Of a stretch of 5,118 nt of DNA, positions 5,047 to 5,118 are shown piece after piece; within the stretch, counting starts at the first letter, position 1; every line of letters starts with the position of its first letter. The translations under genes were made by a program, and so were the position numbers. A model generated the notes under the pieces. The model did no database searches. It saw only the letters and a list, made by a program, of their open reading frames with translations, and was not told the DNA's origin. Source of the stretch: Candidatus Levyibacteriota bacterium (lineage in GTDB: Bacteria > Patescibacteria > Microgenomatia > Levybacterales > UBA12049); the NCBI GenBank assembly GCA_003173915.1, contig PPGL01000101.1, positions 1 through 5,118 of the forward strand. The letters run 5' to 3'.

Positions 5047-5114
5047 TGGTGCCCAAGAGAGGACTTCCCACAAGGGGACTAACTTCTTCGAAGTGTCGCT
5101 TCTCACCCCGACCA
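5047..5114. other. GC-rich island with three-way-junction folding potential, strand unknown
   Basis: 38 of 68 bases are G or C (56%), against about one third in the window generally. The ends pair (TGGT 5047-5050 with ACCA 5111-5114). GAGA (5057-5060) pairs with TCTC (5101-5104). Two hairpins lie inside: TTCCC-ACAA-GGGGA (5065-5078, one G-U pair) and ACTTC-TTC-GAAGT (5082-5094). Open frames run through it on both strands, including one from ATG 5046 on the plus strand to the window edge, but neither resembles a protein I know. It could be a structured RNA, a decayed tRNA-like piece, or the start of a gene beyond the edge. Confidence 0.4.
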
Positions 5115-5118
5115 ATAA

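Noticed and set aside
5047..5115. A tRNA gene ending in CCA
   Set aside because: Although TGGTGCCC and CGACCA look like tRNA ends, no matching acceptor stem, T loop or anticodon arm can be drawn.
1..5118. Alternative genetic code with UGA read as Gly or Trp
   Set aside because: No in-frame TGA occurs in any gene, and all glycines and tryptophans use standard codons. Absence of TGA stops among seven genes is too small a sample.
1..5118. CRISPR array, insertion sequence, phage or toxin-antitoxin system
   Set aside because: No spaced direct repeats, terminal inverted repeats with a transposase, phage genes or paired toxin-antitoxin genes are visible.

Overview
The window is AT-rich bacterial DNA, roughly one third GC. 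The evidence that it is bacterial is a tRNA-Leu with a bacterial-type long variable arm, Shine-Dalgarno sites close to AAGGAGGT, and several good sigma70-type promoters. The tRNA does not encode its CCA end. Most genes are short, and several match no family I recognise. An uncultivated, small-genome lineage such as Patescibacteria would fit, but nothing here proves the phylum. All seven intact stop codons seen are TAA or TAG, and no in-frame TGA occurs in any gene, so there is no sign of a recoded UGA.

Layout, left to right. (1) Positions 1-1255, minus: most of a DHA2-type (EmrB/QacA-like) MFS drug exporter whose C-terminus runs off the left edge. (2) 1475-1837, minus: a 120-residue protein of unknown function with two hydrophobic segments, behind a near-consensus promoter and a Shine-Dalgarno site. 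(3) 2073-3292, minus: a compact four-gene operon. Its order is an orphan Cys/His-rich 75-residue protein, an NTF2/SnoaL-like protein, a TfoX N-terminal-domain protein and a YciI-like protein. The last three are tightly packed, and their ribosome binding sites sit in or against the end of the preceding gene. (4) 3570-4378, plus: a divergent gene of unknown function that appears frameshifted near its 5' end and carries an in-frame 24-bp tandem duplication. (5) 4470-4551, minus: tRNA-Leu(GAG) with its own promoter. (6) 4651-4968, minus: an arginine-rich 105-residue orphan. (7) 5047-5114: a GC-rich island with hairpin potential and no clear gene.

The most coherent signal is in the promoters. Four transcription units (starts at 1255, 3292, 3570 and 4968) have a recognisable -10 box only 6-8 bases before the ATG, so transcription should begin at, or within two bases of, the start codon. 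No Shine-Dalgarno site precedes these starts. Genes inside the operon, and the 120-residue gene, do have Shine-Dalgarno sites. The window therefore suggests leaderless first genes and Shine-Dalgarno-led internal genes. This rule also points to 3570 as the ancestral start of the broken gene.

Functionally, the exporter and the YciI/TfoX/NTF2 operon look like accessory functions. I see no complete biochemical pathway, CRISPR array, insertion sequence or defence system.
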